Source of the DNA: Paraconiothyrium sp. Pb-2020
Taxonomy: Eukaryota > Ascomycota > Dothideomycetes > Pleosporales > Didymosphaeriaceae
Length of the DNA stretch: 64,000 nt
Reading direction: 5' to 3'
NCBI GenBank assembly: GCA_022419385.1
Contig: JAJUBI010000002.1
Location: forward strand, 3,348,001 to 3,412,000
In this document: one piece after another, positions 35,501-47,124 of the stretch
How positions within the stretch are numbered: the stretch's first letter is position 1
How the letters are laid out: every line of letters starts with the position of its first letter
Translations under genes and position numbers: made by a program
Notes under the pieces: model-generated
Databases searched by the model: none
Told to the model about the DNA's origin: nothing
Seen by the model: the letters and a program-made list of their open reading frames with translations, nothing else

Positions 35501-37175
35501 GGCGCCATTGATTTTGTCCTAGTGTCATATCCTGGAATTGGGATGAATTCACAAGTGTTTGCGGTATTGGTTCCTGGTCTTCACCGTCCTCATCGCTGGG
35601 CTTGAGTGAGGTAGCGCCTCCCGAAGCTATCGACATTGTGGTGGTGTATCTTCGCATGGCGTAGGTAGAATTGCAGAGTAAACCCCGCATACGGAATTGT
35701 GGCGAACGCTGGTAAGTGTGGTTTGCAAAGAGAGTCTCCGGGGGTATGAGTGCAAATGGTAATGTCCATGGGGTCCCGACAAGGATGGCATCACGGCCTT
35801 GACATTGGGGAGATGTCTTGATTCTGGCATAAGGGCTTTGCGAGGACACATTGCTTTCGATAGCTCTTCGATCCACGTTGAGCACGCCACCATCAGACAG
35901 ATACTCGGTGGCTTTCGCCCACCTCACGCCGCCAAAATATGCAAAGTCGACGGCTGGATGAACTGTACACGGCGCAACCAGGGTCAGCGATGTTTGCTAT
36001 CTGCTGTAGACTTACTCATGAATGGAACGCAAGAGCAGATTCTAATCGAAGAAGCCAGTGTAATAACTCAGTTACGTACCATCAAGCTCATATTTACACT
36101 CATCGCGTGATGTCAATAAGTACGATACCATTGGTTGAGTACCGTTGAAGGTGTAGCCATGCCAATCAGGGGCAGAATATGTTCGATTCCGGAGTTCTGC
36201 GCTCACCAGAGTTAGGTCCTCGCAAGAGTACTCGTGTTTCAGAGTCAAGGTTTTTGCTTGCCAGGAGGCGTGTGATGACACAAGTTTTGGTCCTATCTGC
36301 ATACGTTCGGAAGCAGGCCACACCGGGAAAGTGAGAGAAGCATCTGAATTCCAGGCAGAAGTTGACATGTTGCGTGTCAATGCTGCCATTGTGCGAAAAT
36401 AGGTCTCCCGGGTGGCATTGCCAAGTAATTGAGCGTCGCTGCTTGGTGTGAGTCCAGTGAAGTCAATATTCCGCGGCACCACGATTGTGTCGGAAACAAG
36501 AAGAGCAGAAGATAGGGGTGATATGATCAAGAGGGCGAGGACGTTGATTATTGTGCTGCAAATTAGAGTGCAGCTGGTCTTGCCCACCTGCTTGCGCTTG
36601 AAGGCCGAATCCACCAGAATGGAATACCACGCTTTGGGCTTTTGGAGCAATGTGCCGTGGGCCGAAGCACCTCCCGGAGTAGGTTTTGCGAGCCTAACAA
36701 AAGGCTCGGTGCGTTTGCTGTCTTCGAAGACAATGACTGTAATTTGTGTATACAGAACCGCCACCAGGGTAGGCGTGAAACGCCAGCCGAATAGAATCGC
36801 AGATGAGCCATCATCCTTGCCTAAACCAAAGTTTCGCTGAGAATAGGAGCAGAGGCAAGCCACAACGATACCAAGAGCGGAACTGACGACGAGTGGAAGA
36901 AGCAGGAAGTGCCAGCGAAGGGTGAAAGGGAGCCAATCGGTACGGAGACTTGTAGAGGTTGATACTAAGTTCAATTAGCTCTGCCAATTCGACTTCGCTC
37001 TCATACACGTACTACTCGAAGCGCCATGTTGTTGTGTGCTTGCTGCCGTTTGCGCAATTGAAGTAGTCGTAGGGTTGACCGTTGCCGAATTGTTGGCTTG
37101 GTCAGCCGGGGTACCGACTGGTGAAGCCGCTGGCAAAGGCGGCGCATGTTGGACTGGCGAAACAGGACTAGCCAT
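32581..37175 (-). CDS. DUF3433-family multi-pass membrane protein
   Basis: Large fungal membrane protein of the DUF3433 family (the group that includes Neurospora SPRAY); molecular function unknown. Exons 37175-37013, 36964-36080, 35962-34904, 34851-34219 and 34151-32581 sum to 4311 nt (1436 residues), with introns of 48, 117, 52 and 67 nt, all GT-AG with CTAAC/CTAAT/CTGAC-type branches. After a Pro/Thr-rich cytosolic start the repeat pattern appears twice: a TM region near 65-140 (WLPFTLRWHFLLLPLV), TMs near 225, a long N-glycosylation-rich outer loop, TMs near 620, then again TMs near 720-830, a second glycosylated loop and a TM near 1330. The second intron is fixed by VHPAVDFAYFGGVRWAK joining LD. 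A vacuolar or plasma-membrane role is inferred only from the family. Confidence 0.88.
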
Positions 37176-40100
37176 TCTTGAGTGTAAATCTTCCCAAGCG
37201 TGCTTATCGCTGCCAAAAGCAAGGGACGATGACGGCAAAAAGAATCCTTAGATTACCAACACTCCATTCAGAACGGTAAGAAAAATAAGACAGAAATGAG
37301 CAAAGAAAAGCAGTATAACACGGCAAACCAGATTTAAGTGCCCCTCGAGAGTTGAAGTCATCGCAAGAAGCTTCGGAACTTGTCTTGTCTTGAACACCGG
37401 ACGACTGTCGCCAAGGAAATAAATTGCGGCACAGCACACTTGGCCCCAGCCTCGCCAGCGGTTACACAGCTCGTACATTGCACATGGCCCTGACTAACAC
37501 CGAATTAAGCCTTCGCTGATGAGCCTAAAGCGTAAGAAGCGCTCAGTTTGGCGGTTTCCGTTGCCGAAAGCGGTACGTGGGCGCTTAGATCTATGTGAAG
37601 CGAGGCGCATTTGTGCGACCTCGCGATTCTGGCGCGAATGAGCATCTCGTGCAAAATTTTGTAGCGTTTCACATATCTGGGGATCATCCGGTAAGTTTCT
37701 TGGAGAAGAGATGGGTTAGGGATGAATTTGAGGGGCGAAAAACGGCGTTGAGGTGTGTTGTGGGGGCTCGACTGGCGGAAGTACCGGTAGCGGGGGTGGT
37801 GTTGGTCCCCATGGCGTCGCTCACAGGTTTCCACGCAAATCACGTCCACCAGCCAAAACCGACCTGGGAAATGTTCGTTTTCTTTGCCCTCTATAACGCA
37901 GGGCTATTCCAGGATCCTGGATTCAGATAACGCTGCCAGGATGCCAACGACTAAGGTATGTTTAGTGGGTCACAGGGAATTGAAGAAGGCATCTATTTCG
38001 GTAGGCCACTCGTGCTCTGACAAGAATCCATGACCGTACTTGTACAGGAGCGATCTACTGGAGTGATGGATCTTTTTCCGGAGTCATTATTGGGTATTCT
38101 CCTGCATACCTGCTTGGATCACAAATGAAGTTCAACAACAATCTAGATTATACTTTGGCTCGTAACCATGAATGGTGCAAATGGTGTATCAGACTTCACA
38201 TCTACGGGCCTCTGCCCAATGACTGTATTCGATGCATTGAGGGCTCAACTCTACAAAGTGGAAGAGTCGCCGGTTCCTGGTACATTGCGTAGGTTGCTAG
38301 CCTGCCATTGAACTTCGGCGCCTGGGCAAAGATCACATATACAGTTGAACTTAAAAATATATCAAGCCCCATATATGCCTCTAGTATTTAATAGGGTCTC
38401 GTATGCACGCGAATGTTGATTTCTGTCTGAAGTATACGAGGCCAATTATTAATTTTGGAAGACCAACAATCTTCTTCAGGGGGCCGCGGATCCTTCACTC
38501 TTTGCAAGGTAATTAATGTGACTTCAGCTGATGAACATGCAATGCACCAGTTGAGACCAATGCTCTACTTTGTATAGTGACTGGATTAGTTGAAGACCCT
38601 CAGCGTTCTGATTCTAGCGCCGTGCGAGGTGGCAGGTTCCTTTCGCAAACGATGATAGACTGCGCCACCAACTTTGTAGAAAAGTTGACCGCTATCGCCT
38701 ATAGCTATTACTTGATTGTACGGTCCTAATTGACATAAGTCCTAGAACCCTAAATACCCCAAATGAAGAGAAACGTGGCCAACGCAACGATGAGTAAATT
38801 AGGAACAGGATCTTAGCGAAAGGATCATACGCCCGATGAGTTATCTTTCTTATCATACTAATACTATGCGAGTAGTATATGACGGTAGTCAGTGATAAGC
38901 GATTGTGTAATAATACCTAGATGCATAAGGGACACTATCTAATTTACTTCTTATGATATAGATTCTGGCCTATGTGTCTGATTTTTAATCTCTGTAATCG
39001 CAGTAAATAATATCTTGACTTACACTCTCATTGTATAATTTATGAACGTAGTCCTGTTTCAAATAAAATATCGTAAAATATGACGATTTGACAAGACCCT
39101 GTGGTAGGGATGAGTGCGACTAGCTTAATACCATATGTAATAAGGGTAGGGCTTCTGGGGATCTGGCTACGATTAACTATAAGAGATAGGCGTGGACAAT
39201 CACCACGTGAAGTAGTCATCAGTATATTCAATCAAGAGCTGTTTAGGCTGCATCTATAGATTAATTCTATGGGAGGTAGAGCGCGGTATATGTAATAGAT
39301 GCTACTATAAGACCATTTCTTGATTACTTGCTAGGATTTAAGTATAGGGCAATGTATTTCTACTATTTTAGGCGGATATGGGTGGGTATTCGTAGTATTA
39401 GGATAGACGAATCGCTGCCGGACCATTCCGTCAGCTCTCAGACTATATACCCCTCAATGTCACATGACGGTGTCAATGTACACCTGTGTGCCCACGTTTG
39501 TGTCATTGCTTGTACATTGGTTAATCATACCTACGGTATCGTACTCAGTCAGTACTTTCAAGCTGGCCGGGTTACGACTGGTTACACACTCTAGGTCCAA
39601 TACGATCTCTACCTCCACGAATTGGTCTTTCTGCAGTCGCTGTGTCGGTTGGTAACTTCATACCACCGCTTTGTTTAATCATTAGATCGATCAGCGCACG
39701 AATTGAACGCGGCATGTCTATATTAAATTATCATGCGTGTATGACAGCGACATCTTGCGGTCCTACATGTCGAAAGCGAGGAGAACCGGCAGCGTCAAAA
39801 ACATCATTGAATATATTTCGAGCGCGGAAGCGATCAAATCCTATTGATGCACAAGTGACATTAGCCAATGATCTCAAATCGGCATTCTGTGTTATAGAAG
39901 AAAGCACTACGGTCGGCTGACCCAAATCGCCGGGTTCAGCACTATGCACTGCTGCGTTCTCTCTCGTCCAATGACTTGTCATCGCATAGAGTAGAATCGC
40001 ACTGTTCAACACTCGCAAGTGATCACTACCCACGGAACCTGATACCAAGAGAAAAGGTCGTCACTGGCACGTGCTACAAGACCTCATCGGCTGGCGCTCG

Positions 40101-40541
40101 AGTGAGGTGACATCAGCGTTGCTCTTCGCGTCTCACGCAGAGAGATGAGCTGATAGGCTGGCAATAGTAATTTTCTCGGCTGTTTCCTTGCTTTTCAGTA
40201 CGACATGCAGCATTGCTTTCTGCGCTAGCCAAGCTGTGACGCTTACCCCTACTCGATTCATGCTGTACCACTGTTATCTTTCCAGGTAGGCGCGAAAGCC
40301 TTCCTTTGCGGTACTCGCTGCTATCTGTACCAAAAATTGACAATGAAAGTGGTACGGAGCGGTGTGGGTCGTCTGCTGTATCACTCTACGGCAAATGGTG
40401 ATGCATCATGATCACTGTATGTCCTGTCGCTATCCGCAGCGACGTTTTACCATCTCTAAAGCATACTATCATAAGAAGATTTCAGTGTATTTTCTTCCCT
40501 TTGGCCGATTTACAAGTGTTGGTCCTCCCAATTGTTACTGG
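37176..40541. other. gene-poor, partly AT-rich stretch
   Basis: No gene supported. Bases 37505-37930 hold overlapping short frames on both strands. About 38300-39450 is distinctly AT-rich, dense in TA steps and free of long frames, which suggests decayed repeat DNA. The promoters of the DUF3433 and rhodopsin-domain genes lie at the two ends. Confidence 0.45.
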
Positions 40542-41813
40542 ATGGCATTCCACGATCCTGGAAGTTTCGCAAGACGTGGCGAGCAACTCGAAAGCATCAC
40601 TATTGCTCTTCTTGGTCTTTCATGGTTCTCCATCGCCCTACGTACATACACGCGAAAGTATGTGAGACCGAGCTTTGGATGGGATGATATGACTATGATA
40701 TTTGCCGGAGTATAGTGTAACCATCGCCAAATCAACGGGATCCGCGCTTACTTGAAGATAGATGATTTTCACATCATATTGCGCTTGCATTCTCTACATC
40801 AGAGGACATGGCGGTGGCACTCATGTCACTAGCATGGATCAGCTAAATGATCTTACCAAGGGAGGTGTTGCATCTTCTTGGTGACAAATGAAATGTGAAC
40901 TAACCCGCACAGCGAGCTGTCGCGAGTGAAGCAACATACATCGCAACAGTAATGACGCTTAAGATCTCTGTCAGCATCTTCTTCGCTCGCATTGTAGTCA
41001 AACAATGGCAGCTGACCGTCATATACGTCACAGTCACCATCAGTTGCGTTTCGGCATCGGCATCTTTCTTCTACTGTCTCTTTAGATGCGGTACGAATCT
41101 CGACCACTATGTGATGCGGCAACTTAGCAACCTATGCACACCGAGAGGACTTGACCGCTTCTTCGCATATCAACATGCGGCATTTGCGTTCTCGACGGAT
41201 TGTGTGTTTGTGATGTTGCCGGTACCCTTGCTTTGGAACACCAATATGAGCCGGAGATCGAAGTTCTCCGTAGGCTTCATTCTCTCCTTGGGTGCACTGT
41301 AAGACAACCTTCTGCATCCTCCGCTTCAACTAAGAACGTAGTGGCTGCGTATGCTCTGCCATCCGTTTTCGTTATGTAGACGGGTTGACTCAGATCGAAG
41401 ACTTCTTCTGTGAGTGAACCTCACCACTATCCTTCGAGGGACTAATTCTGTTCACAGGGAACGCTACGAATATTTCGATTTGGTCAACGATCGAACCGGG
41501 AGCTGGGATCATGGCTGGTTGCATGGCAACTCTAAGGCCTCTTGTGAGCCTCGCTTGGACTAAAGCCCAGTCACTCCGGTCGTCTAGATCTACAGATGCG
41601 AGGAAGTCGCAGCCTGTCGAAATCGGCATGTCTTCGAATAAGAACAGTGGCGTTAGCAAACGTGCGGATGTTATTCAGCTCAGCAAGGACTCTGGATCAA
41701 CTAGCGAAGTCCAATGCCGTCACATTGATCTTACACGGATATCACCAAGTACTAGTCATAAGAGCACAGAGTGTAGTCTCTTAGGAGCAGAGGAGCAACA
41801 TGCGCTTCAATAA
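40542..41813 (+). CDS. SAT4-type rhodopsin-domain integral membrane protein
   Basis: Seven-TM protein of the fungal SAT4/Pth11-like rhodopsin-domain family, usually plasma-membrane receptors or orphan proteins; ligand unknown. Exons 40542-40709, 40762-40866, 40913-41298, 41342-41409 and 41458-41813 sum to 1083 nt (360 residues). Family marks: RTYTRKYVRPSFGWDD in the first cytosolic loop, TLKISVSIFFARI in TM3, SKFSVGFILSLGALGCV at TM6, and WNATNISIWSTIEPGAGIMA at TM7. No CFEM domain precedes the TMs. Four introns are 43-52 nt. The second has a poor donor (GTTGCA) but a good CTAAC branch, and it is the only junction that keeps frame. It stands isolated in a gene-poor region. Confidence 0.88.
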
Positions 41814-42312
41814 GAGCCCAGTCTGGATCCGGAGAACGGTACTTGGACTCTTTTCCAGTCGCGAGCCTAGCGGTCCGGTACATCAGACGGAGCCACCATT
41901 GCGAAAGGCGAAAAAGTAGTACACGTCAAGAGGTTTAAGCATCTGATGTGTTGTTATACCTGCACACGTCGTAGTAACCTAAGCCCTATTTGGCTTCCCG
42001 CACGACATCTGAATAACCAGTAATCGGTTTTGCGCCATCATCGATCCTCGGACACAGAACGCCCAAGTGTGGAGTGGTGTGCGCGACAAACGCGCTTCAG
42101 CATGAGAGCGAAGGACGCAGGCTTTTGAGACCTTCTATTTACTCACTGCTGATTGAGTAGCTCAAGTCCCCCAATACGTTTTCATGAACTATATCAATTG
42201 GTTGCCTAGACCTGTATCTTCAGCGCACTGTAGAAAGAGAGCATCAAGGGCTAGAAAAAATAAAAATTAGAAACAGTATCCAGCTCAGCGGCTGAAGAGA
42301 TCGAGTAAAAAG
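41814..42312. other. intergenic, rhodopsin gene to tRNA-Arg
   Basis: About 500 bases; nothing recognised apart from the Pol III terminator next to the tRNA. Confidence 0.45.
42307..42311 (-). terminator. Pol III terminator of tRNA-Arg
   Basis: T5 on the minus strand, one base after the discriminator G of the tRNA at 42313. Confidence 0.75.
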
Positions 42313-42448
42313 CGAGGGACATGGGGATCGAACCCACAACCTTTGGTGCATCTCAGAAAGACCGAAAACCAACGCGCTACCTAGTGTTCGTTAGTATGTG
42401 ACAGACGAAGATGTTGCAGTAGAGGACTAACCATTGCGCCAATCCCCC
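42313..42448 (-). tRNA. tRNA-Arg(TCG) with anticodon-loop intron and 50-nt D-arm insertion
   Basis: Once two inserts are removed, every arm pairs. Acceptor GGGGGAT/GTCCCTC (two G-T pairs), D stem GCGC/GCGC with loop AATGGTTA, anticodon stem TTGGT/ACCAA with loop TTTCGGC (anticodon TCG at 42365-42363), T arm GTGGG-TTCGATC-CCCAT. Insert 1 is a 13-nt intron (42361-42349) at the canonical 37/38 site. Insert 2 is 50 nt (about 42427-42378) between the D loop and the 3' D strand, which is not a usual site for a nuclear tRNA intron. Both internal promoter boxes (A: TGGCGCAATGG; B: GGTTCGATCC) remain whole, and a T5 terminator follows. It may be a working gene with two introns or a disrupted copy. Confidence 0.8.
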
Positions 42449-45400
42449 GTGGAATTTTGATGGAAAATTTTGTGTGTAACATGTTTATATCGCTTTTACA
42501 GCGAGGGCGAAGCGCACATGTCAAGACGAATCCTCCACAATAGCGACCGCTTGATAGATATTTTGATGCTAGAGAGGGGCAGTGGGGCGAAGGAGGGGTA
42601 ACGAACGGTGACGCGCTGCGTTCCGAGCGCTAGGCGAGTGGCGAAGTCCTCACGAAATCATATCTCACAAGCACATACCAGCTTCGAGCCTTGAACAAGA
42701 GCCGTGCAAGTGCAAGAACATAATCTGGGCGCCCTTTCAATTGTAGGTTCTCAAAGGCTATCACAGGTGGTTGGCAATCGCTTCGGGTGAAGCTCTCCAG
42801 CAGCTGCTATTGAACCCATTGCAACCATTGTTTCAACCTTGGAGATGCCTTCTCCTTCATAGCTTACCCAATTCAGCTCTTAGTTCTCTGCTGTATGGCC
42901 ATCCTCCTGCTCAAATTATGCTGACGGCGAGCTAAAATGTTAATTGCCCAAGGCTGGTTCCAAAGCTTGCATAGTAGGCCTATCTGGCATACCTCAAGGG
43001 AGCAGCAACGTGCAAGTGCACAGGGTCGTACTAGACACGTTCCAGAAAAACGCAGATCCAAGGAAGGCTCATATTTTCCCTTCTCCAATGCAAGGATCGT
43101 ACTAACACGACCAGGCAAGCGGCCTTTTCGCTCACAGCGACGGCTTTGCGTACCTCAGCCAAATCATTATGACATAGAAGGATCCGAAAGAGTACAGAGA
43201 TCCCAAAGTCATATGCCACAAGAAAGGCAGGCAAGCCTGGAGTAGTTCTGTTGGAGGTTAAGCTGTCACTTTCAGGTTGGCTTTGAGTACTAAATCCTGT
43301 GCTACAAAAGGGTCCGTTGATGGACATCTAGAGCTTGGAGAAATCGGCACGTATGCTTCTTTCCTTCTGTGTTCAGTATTATGGCGGAGAGGCGACCGGG
43401 TACGGAGACGATAGCACTGTGTATCTCAGCGACGAAGGCATGCGTGTCAACGACAAATGTTCGCCAATCCTACACTACTAAGACGACTTTGGAATTGTCC
43501 TTGCGATCCCTAAGGACATTCCGTTCACGACAGTATGTACTGCGGACGACAGCAACGTAAGCACAGCTTCAAGTAAATAGGATGAGGTGTCCACGATCGA
43601 CGAGAAACATCCCGAAGAATGTATGCTGCTGAAGCCTTAGACGGAATGCGTGGAGCTCATATAGCAACATGGTACGCATGGGCTCTGCTGGAATCGTATC
43701 TTTTCGCGTGGGTTGCAAGGTTTGGGGTTGGAAGCGACCAGCATACGCGCATCGTCCGTACTGCTCAACAAAGCTCAAAAAGACATTATCGGGTAAGGAC
43801 CCAAAGATACAACCCAGTACAGAGATGAGGATCGACTGTGTCAACGGCCATGTCCTCTCCATCCACGATTTCGGGCACTCGTGCAGTGGGAAGAGAACGA
43901 CGTCTCTGCTTGTGGCGGAGACTTTACTGATTATGATGCGGGTTGAGTCGAGGATCTGCCTCCTCTTCGGCCGACATCTTCTATTCCGGCGATATACGCA
44001 AGGGCGAACCTCCGCTGTACGTATATTAATATGAATTTAATATCCGGCACAGAAGACACCTAGGGTGACGTCGTCAAAACATTCACGCCTGGGGTCAGGA
44101 AGCTTTCGCCTGCATGCTCATTCCCTAAAGGCTTAGCTGAACCATCATTGGCGATATATGATCTGCAAAAACGACTACGAAAGCGGTTGTCGAGCGTGCT
44201 ATTGTCATGGAAAGCACAGGAGTTGAAGACGGAGCCTGCAACCCTCGTTACCTTCACCATAGCTTATGAAGGCCCACGGGTAGTCCTGGAACTTTGAATG
44301 AGGCACTTCTATGGAGCTTTGGCGGCACTTGCTAAAGAGTGTACGTCGAGCGTTGAACCTCCAGGAAAAAGGTTGTGTGTAAGAGACACATGGGACACAT
44401 GATTAGATGAAGCATCGCTGGGTGTGTCATACAAGCCATCTAGTAGACCCAATGCGATATTCTCGAATCCACTTTCGGAGAGACGACCTATTGACATCCC
44501 AATAGTATGAACTCGATGTTTGTGACTTTGTGAAGCCAGTGACCAACGAGGGATTCCGGTCACACACAACCTGCCGAACGTGAATATTCTTATCAACGGC
44601 TTGACGATGTCAGAGTGTAGTATTATGACATGTATACCCCTCACAGTCTCTCAACCATTTCTACGCTACAACCGTAGCGTCGATAATGAGCGGTAAGTCG
44701 GTAATAGTAACCGCCGACCGTACATACATTACCAGAACGTGATGTAGTCGGCTTCTTGTATGATTGGTAGGGTACTGCGTCAATCCTAAAACCCTGCCAG
44801 GATGATGATGGCGTACCGCGGGAAGAGCAGCGTTTGGTTCAGGCGAGTCGTGCAACTTCAGAGGGGGCTGCTTGAAACTAGGCTTATCCAAGTCGGTAAC
44901 GAGTGGCTTAACTGTAGACATACGATCGAAACGAATGCGTTGATGCAAGTCCTCGACTGACATGACTGCATGCAAAGGGTGGTGATGCCGATGTGTGACC
45001 CCCGTTCGGAACGCACTTCTATCTAGCTCACAGCGGCTTGGAGCAGTATCTATTTGTCAAATTGTGAAGGTGTATAGTTATGAATGGTTCCGGTATATCG
45101 GTAATGAAGCAAGCAAATGAGCCAATGTTGGTTCTTGCATAGAAATCGTGATAAGAGATCGAGTACAGAACCTTCTGCATGGTACCATAGGTAGCGACAT
45201 GGACGCCACGGATGTAGCGGGGGCTCACAAGGTATGGCGATTGGCCGTCTGAATATCATTCCTATACGGTAGACGGCGCTGCTATGTTTCGGAAACGGCT
45301 CCTTTGTTCTTGTGTTATCATGAGCGTTGTCGCTTGACCTCTCGGCACCTCAGCTTGCGACAGGATGAACAATTGCTGCCTCGACTACGAGCTTGTTTCT

Positions 45401-46062
45401 GCTGCGTGTTCGGATTTTATAACTCCATGTAGAAGCATTCCAGCTTGGATCTCCATCGATCTTCAACCCGTGGGATGCGCCAAGCTGGAGGGTCGTGGCT
45501 TCTCAACTAAGCGGGGGCTGAGCTCCTGCACCTCGAAATGCATCCTAATTTTGGGGCTATGCTAGCATCCAACGCCAGGCCGATACACATTGCTAGGTCC
45601 GTTTCTGGAGATAAAGGATTGTTGCCAGCACAGCCCACCGTCAGCTGTCTTCAGCTTCGACACGAAATGGGCAGCTCCTCTTCTCTCCACCGCCCACATT
45701 ACGGGAACATGAACGATAGCGTTGCGTGAGCTCTGCTTTATGTGTATACGGTAATGTAGCACTCTGGCGTCATTGATAGCCGCATACTTCGGGAACTGCA
45801 GCTAGTAGAGCCCGTAAGCTCACGGAGACCGTCGACCGGCCCCGCTTTCCAGGCCCAAACACCAACACACAAGGACTAGCAGCCATCTTGGTCTGATACC
45901 TTTGATACCAGTTCTTCAGGCGCACTGCCATTACGCATCCTGCACAATAGTACCTATCATCCTTCATATCTATCCAGAATATTGGCTGCGGTTTGACGCA
46001 GTGTCACCGTCAGCAAGGACCACTCTTCTAAAGTTATATCCACACGTCTCCGGACAGTCCCT
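42449..46062. other. gene-poor stretch with probable gene relics
   Basis: No intact gene seen in 3.6 kb. On the plus strand between about 42965 and 44650, protein-like stretches occur in two frames broken by TAA/TAG stops; the longest clean piece is 44064-44294 (77 codons, beginning GDVVKTFTPGVRKLSPACSF). These look like remains of one or more decayed genes, but I cannot name a family. 44700-46062 shows nothing definite. Confidence 0.35.
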
Positions 46063-47124
46063 ATGGTACCTCGGCGCGATGGGCATGGCGCTCAAAAGCG
46101 AGAAGACGACTACCCTTCCTGGGTGACGAATTACGACCATATGGCAACCACCTCACCTCAAACCTCAAAACCTACGAACGATGACGACGACGATCACTCT
46201 CAATATGAACCGCCCTCTTCGGTGAGCTGGGAACCGACACCTGGCGTAATTCCGCCGTGGAAGAGTCAATACTGGATTACGAGCACACTGGTCAAATCAA
46301 AACTCAACACTGACTCTCAGTACGCATCAAGCGGACCCACGGCAACTGTGACGGCTACTTTAGCGGCGTCTGATGATGGCCCATCGCAAGTGCCTTCAAG
46401 CACCACATTCCCCGGTATCGAAGGAGGATCGATAGGTGATACCCAAAGGAAAGAGGAATCAAACCACGCACCAGTTTACGCCGCCGCGGGTGCTGTTCCA
46501 GTTTTCGTTATCGCTATCATCGGGTTTGTCGTTTTCTTCTGTATGCGGAAGCGGCGGAAGCAGAGGCGAATCGCGGCATCGCAGGCTCGAGTCCAAGAGA
46601 TGAAGTCTCAGCAGCCAATTGTACGGGCGCACATGGCTCCGGCGGCGCCAATTTCAAGAGCGCCTTCATACACAGCGCCTACATATAATATGCAACGCCC
46701 AATATCACCACCGCCCGTCATCCTAGGCCCAATACCAGCGGGCTCTTGTGGTAATTACATGACTGGGATCGATACTTCTGATGTCATGTCAGCACGAAAC
46801 GAGCGTACAGGCTTGGGCGATCCGTTCGCGGATGGCAACAGTCTTCACGAAGAGCCGCCTCCACCATACCAACCTCCAAGTCTCGTTTCACGAAACAGTA
46901 GTCTCCGGAGACCACGCTCGTCGCCGTCCGTTTCGTCGCAAAACTCCCGTCAGTCCCACAGACAGAGCTTTCAACCACTGTCAAACCCGTTCGAAGATCC
47001 ACGAGAAGACGACGCAGTGTCAGAGATGTCCGGCCCGACCATGGATAGGAACCCTGACAATCCATCCATTGTGTCCGATCTTGCTTACCAGCAAGACCCG
47101 CAGATGGGAAGAAGGGCTACTTGA
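46063..47124 (+). CDS. single-TM Ser/Pro-rich protein with PPxY motif
   Basis: A single exon of 353 residues, family not recognised. An outer/lumenal part of about 140 residues (Thr/Ser/Asp-rich, without cysteines and without a cleavable signal peptide) precedes one TM segment (VYAAAGAVPVFVIAIIGFVV) and a strongly basic stop-transfer (RKRRKQRRIA). The cytosolic tail of about 180 residues is Pro/Ser/Arg-rich and contains EEPPPPYQPP, a PPxY motif that WW-domain ubiquitin ligases of the Rsp5/Nedd4 type bind. A reverse-signal-anchor topology is inferred. ATG 46141 is an alternative start. It resembles the surface-protein gene at 25.8 kb in layout only, not in sequence. Confidence 0.72.
   Translation: MVPRRDGHGAQKREDDYPSWVTNYDHMATTSPQTSKPTNDDDDDHSQYEPPSSVSWEPTPGVIPPWKSQYWITSTLVKSKLNTDSQYASSGPTATVTATLAASDDGPSQVPSSTTFPGIEGGSIGDTQRKEESNHAPVYAAAGAVPVFVIAIIGFVVFFCMRKRRKQRRIAASQARVQEMKSQQPIVRAHMAPAAPISRAPSYTAPTYNMQRPISPPPVILGPIPAGSCGNYMTGIDTSDVMSARNERTGLGDPFADGNSLHEEPPPPYQPPSLVSRNSSLRRPRSSPSVSSQNSRQSHRQSFQPLSNPFEDPREDDAVSEMSGPTMDRNPDNPSIVSDLAYQQDPQMGRRAT

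Noticed and set aside
37505..37930. Overlapping frames of about 110 codons on opposite strands
   Set aside because: Neither has a domain; on the minus strand an MGTNTTPATG start and the IPRYVKRYK part lie in different frames with no good intron between.
42313..42448. Permuted or split tRNA gene
   Set aside because: The 5' and 3' halves are in normal order, so an inserted sequence explains the gene better.
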